Below are positions 5,440 to 6,848 of a stretch of 6,848 nucleotides of DNA, in pieces. A program made the position numbers and the translations under genes. Under the pieces are notes generated by a model. That model made no database searches. It was not told the origin of the DNA and saw nothing but the letters and a program-made list of their open reading frames with translations. Within the stretch, counting starts at the first letter, position 1, and each line of letters starts with the position of its first letter. The stretch comes from an uncultured Carnobacteriaceae bacterium (lineage in GTDB: Bacteria > Bacillota > Bacilli > Lactobacillales > Aerococcaceae), in the NCBI GenBank assembly GCA_938039195.1, contig CALHVK010000075.1:1-6848 (forward strand). The letters are read 5' to 3'.

Positions 5440-6129
5440 GTGATTATATTAATAAATGGAACAGCCATTGTCATCGGAGCGCTTGCGGGTGTGTTTTTAC
5501 GACACATTATTTCAGAGCGTTTCGCGCAACATATCATGCAAGGGTTAGCGCTATGTGTATTCCTAGTTGGAATTAAAGGCGCGATTCAAATCCCGAATAG
5601 CTTGATTATGATTTTATCGCTTGTATGCGGTGGCGTTGTCGGAGAAGGGCTTCAAATGGAGGAGCGAGTACGTAAGTTCTCAGACTGGCTTCAAGAGAAG
5701 GCATCAAAAGGCAAACAAAATAATTTAAATATCGGTGAAGGGTTCGTTGCAGCAGTCATGATTTTCTGCGTAGGGGCACTTGCCACAATGGGTTCTATCC
5801 AGTTAGGAATTACTGGCGATACAACCCTGCTTCAAACGAAGTCAGTATTAGATGGGATTACTTCTATCTTCCTTGCGGCAACGGAAGGAATTGGAGTTGG
5901 ACTTTCAGCTGTAGCGGTCATTGGGTATGAGTTAGTTTTAGTGGGATTATCTCAACTAGTAGCTCCTCATTTGAATGATGTGGTAACTGTATCGATGTCT
6001 GCAGTTGGATCGGTTCTTTTAGTTGGTTTAGCGATGAACTTACTAGGGATTACGAAGATTAAAATTTTAAACTTCTTACCATCGATCTTTATGCCGATTC
6101 TACTTGTACCGTTATTAGCGTTATTTTAA
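5440..6129 (+). CDS. DUF554 (YqgA/YdfK-like) integral membrane protein
   Basis: This is a polytopic membrane protein of the DUF554 family, whose function is not established; E. coli YqgA and B. subtilis YdfK belong to it, and a transport role has been suggested from topology only. From GTG 5440 it has 229 residues, in the usual family range, with about seven hydrophobic segments (roughly 3-21, 33-50, 54-70, 102-121, 138-158, 159-176 and 183-228, the last probably two). The signature core is GALATMGSIQLGITGD (112-127) followed by KSVLDGITSIFLA (134-146). The polar loop at 72-98 is rich in charge. The ribosome binding site AAGGAG (5426-5431) is 8 bases upstream of GTG. A longer frame from ATG 5356 would lie within ssb, has no suitable binding site and adds 28 non-family residues, so I reject it. 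It follows ssb by 52 bases and is probably co-transcribed. Confidence 0.92.
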   Translation: MIILINGTAIVIGALAGVFLRHIISERFAQHIMQGLALCVFLVGIKGAIQIPNSLIMILSLVCGGVVGEGLQMEERVRKFSDWLQEKASKGKQNNLNIGEGFVAAVMIFCVGALATMGSIQLGITGDTTLLQTKSVLDGITSIFLAATEGIGVGLSAVAVIGYELVLVGLSQLVAPHLNDVVTVSMSAVGSVLLVGLAMNLLGITKIKILNFLPSIFMPILLVPLLALF

Positions 6130-6136
6130 GAATATG

Positions 6137-6176
6137 AAAAACACCGGACCAAGAATTTTCTTGGCCCGGTGTTTTT
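6137..6176. terminator. Bidirectional intrinsic terminator between DUF554 and ldh
   Basis: AAAAACACCGG (6137-6147) pairs perfectly with CCGGTGTTTTT (6166-6176). One A-C mismatch follows inward, then CCAAG (6149-6153) pairs with CTTGG (6160-6164) around the loop AATTTT. The outer A-tract and T-tract give a run of T on either strand, so it can stop plus-strand transcription 8 bases after the DUF554 stop and minus-strand transcription 10 bases after the ldh stop. Confidence 0.93.
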
Positions 6177-6185
6177 ATCATTTCA

Positions 6186-6848
6186 TTACTTGTTTTCTGC
6201 TTCTAATTTTTCGAAAGCATCGTTTAAGATAGATTTCAATGTTTTTGCAGATAAGTTCATTTTCTCTTGTTCAGAGTCTGCTAGAGGGATTTCGATGATT
6301 TGACGAATTCCTTCACGTCCAATAACGGCTGGAGCTCCGATATAAATATCGTTTTGTCCGTATTGACCTTCAAGATATACTGATAATGGGAAGATCGCTT
6401 GTTCGTTGTTTAAGATAGCTTTTGTAATACGCGCTAGAGTAGCGCCGATACCGTAGTAAGTCGCACCTTTTTTAGCGATAATTTCGTAAGCCGCGTCACG
6501 TACTTGGAAGAATACTTCGACTAATTTTTCTTCATCTACGTGTGGATTTTGACGAACCCATTCATAGATTTGTAAACCGCCGACGTTTGTATGTGACCAA
6601 ACTGGGAATTCAGTGTCCCCGTGTTCACCCATGATATATCCGTGAACGTTACGAGCGTCAACGCCGACTAATTCAGCGATTGTTTGACGGAAACGAGCGC
6701 TATCTAGAGAAGTACCAGATCCGATAACGCGTTCTTTTGGAAGTCCTGAGAATTTCCAAGTTGCGTAAGTTAAGATATCTACTGGGTTAGTCGCCATTAG
6801 GAAGATTCCGTTGAATCCGCTCGCCATAATAGAGTCTACGATGTTTTT
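6186..6848 (-). CDS. ldh: L-lactate dehydrogenase, C-terminal two thirds (cut by window end)
   Basis: This cytoplasmic enzyme reduces pyruvate to L-lactate with NADH, regenerating NAD in fermentation. The frame is open to the window edge and gives 220 residues of an expected 315-325; the N-terminal Rossmann GxGxxG and the substrate loop arginine lie outside. Counting from the first visible codon, the family residues are ATNPVD (19-24), D49 and R52 in LDSARFR (D168 and R171 of the standard numbering), the catalytic histidine H76 in GEHGDTE (H195) and T130 in GATYYGIG (T246). R54 and H69 match R173 and H188, the fructose-1,6-bisphosphate contacts, so allosteric activation is likely. The HGD/SARFR pattern and the substrate-specific residues favour lactate over malate dehydrogenase. 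The gene converges on DUF554 across a shared terminator; its promoter is outside the window. Confidence 0.96.
   Translation of the reverse strand, partial: KNIVDSIMASGFNGIFLMATNPVDILTYATWKFSGLPKERVIGSGTSLDSARFRQTIAELVGVDARNVHGYIMGEHGDTEFPVWSHTNVGGLQIYEWVRQNPHVDEEKLVEVFFQVRDAAYEIIAKKGATYYGIGATLARITKAILNNEQAIFPLSVYLEGQYGQNDIYIGAPAVIGREGIRQIIEIPLADSEQEKMNLSAKTLKSILNDAFEKLEAENK

Noticed and set aside
1..6848. Mobile element, prophage, CRISPR or defence system
   Set aside because: No transposase, integrase, terminal inverted repeats, spaced direct repeats or defence-type domains are visible; the genes are housekeeping or regulatory.

Overview
The window reads as an ordinary chromosomal segment of a low-GC Gram-positive bacterium of the Lactobacillales type. 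The evidence is a Bce-like sensor pair with an intramembrane-sensing kinase, the Firmicutes rapZ-glmR-whiA cluster, AGGAGG-type ribosome binding sites and a fructose-1,6-bisphosphate-type L-lactate dehydrogenase. A member of the Carnobacteriaceae (Granulicatella-like) is my best guess from protein flavour alone, and it is a weak one. I see no insertion sequence, prophage, CRISPR array, tRNA or rRNA.

Layout. Positions 1-202 carry no gene I can identify. At 203-1881 a response regulator and a histidine kinase overlap by 4 bases and end in a strong intrinsic terminator (1884-1910). An extended -10 promoter (about 1942-1972) then drives rapZ (2012-2902) and glmR/yvcK (2899-3933, 4-base overlap). 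A perfect 10-bp hairpin without a T-run separates glmR from whiA (4006-4956, GTG start). Next come a short, divergent single-stranded DNA-binding protein gene (5007-5387) and a DUF554 membrane protein gene (5440-6129, GTG start), all on the plus strand. A bidirectional terminator (6137-6176) separates these from a convergent L-lactate dehydrogenase gene on the minus strand, cut by the window end (6186-6848).

How the genes fit together. The two-component system probably senses peptide antibiotics or cell-envelope stress through a BceAB-type transporter, but no transporter gene lies in the window. RapZ and GlmR are linked in other bacteria to control of amino-sugar and cell-wall precursor supply, and WhiA to cell division and chromosome segregation, so the middle block is an envelope and growth control cluster. 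The ssb and DUF554 genes appear to ride on the same transcript. Lactate dehydrogenase is an independent glycolytic gene.

Starts were revised for three genes: rapZ at ATG 2012, whiA at GTG 4006 and DUF554 at GTG 5440. In each case the longer in-frame start lacks a ribosome binding site or overlaps a promoter, hairpin or neighbouring gene. I did not find a clear new system. The points most worth checking are the leaders of whiA and DUF554, which both have an SD-like copy, an anti-SD segment and the true SD in series; the kinase H-box, where the usual proline is serine; and the SSB tail, which lacks the canonical acidic DDDxPF tip.
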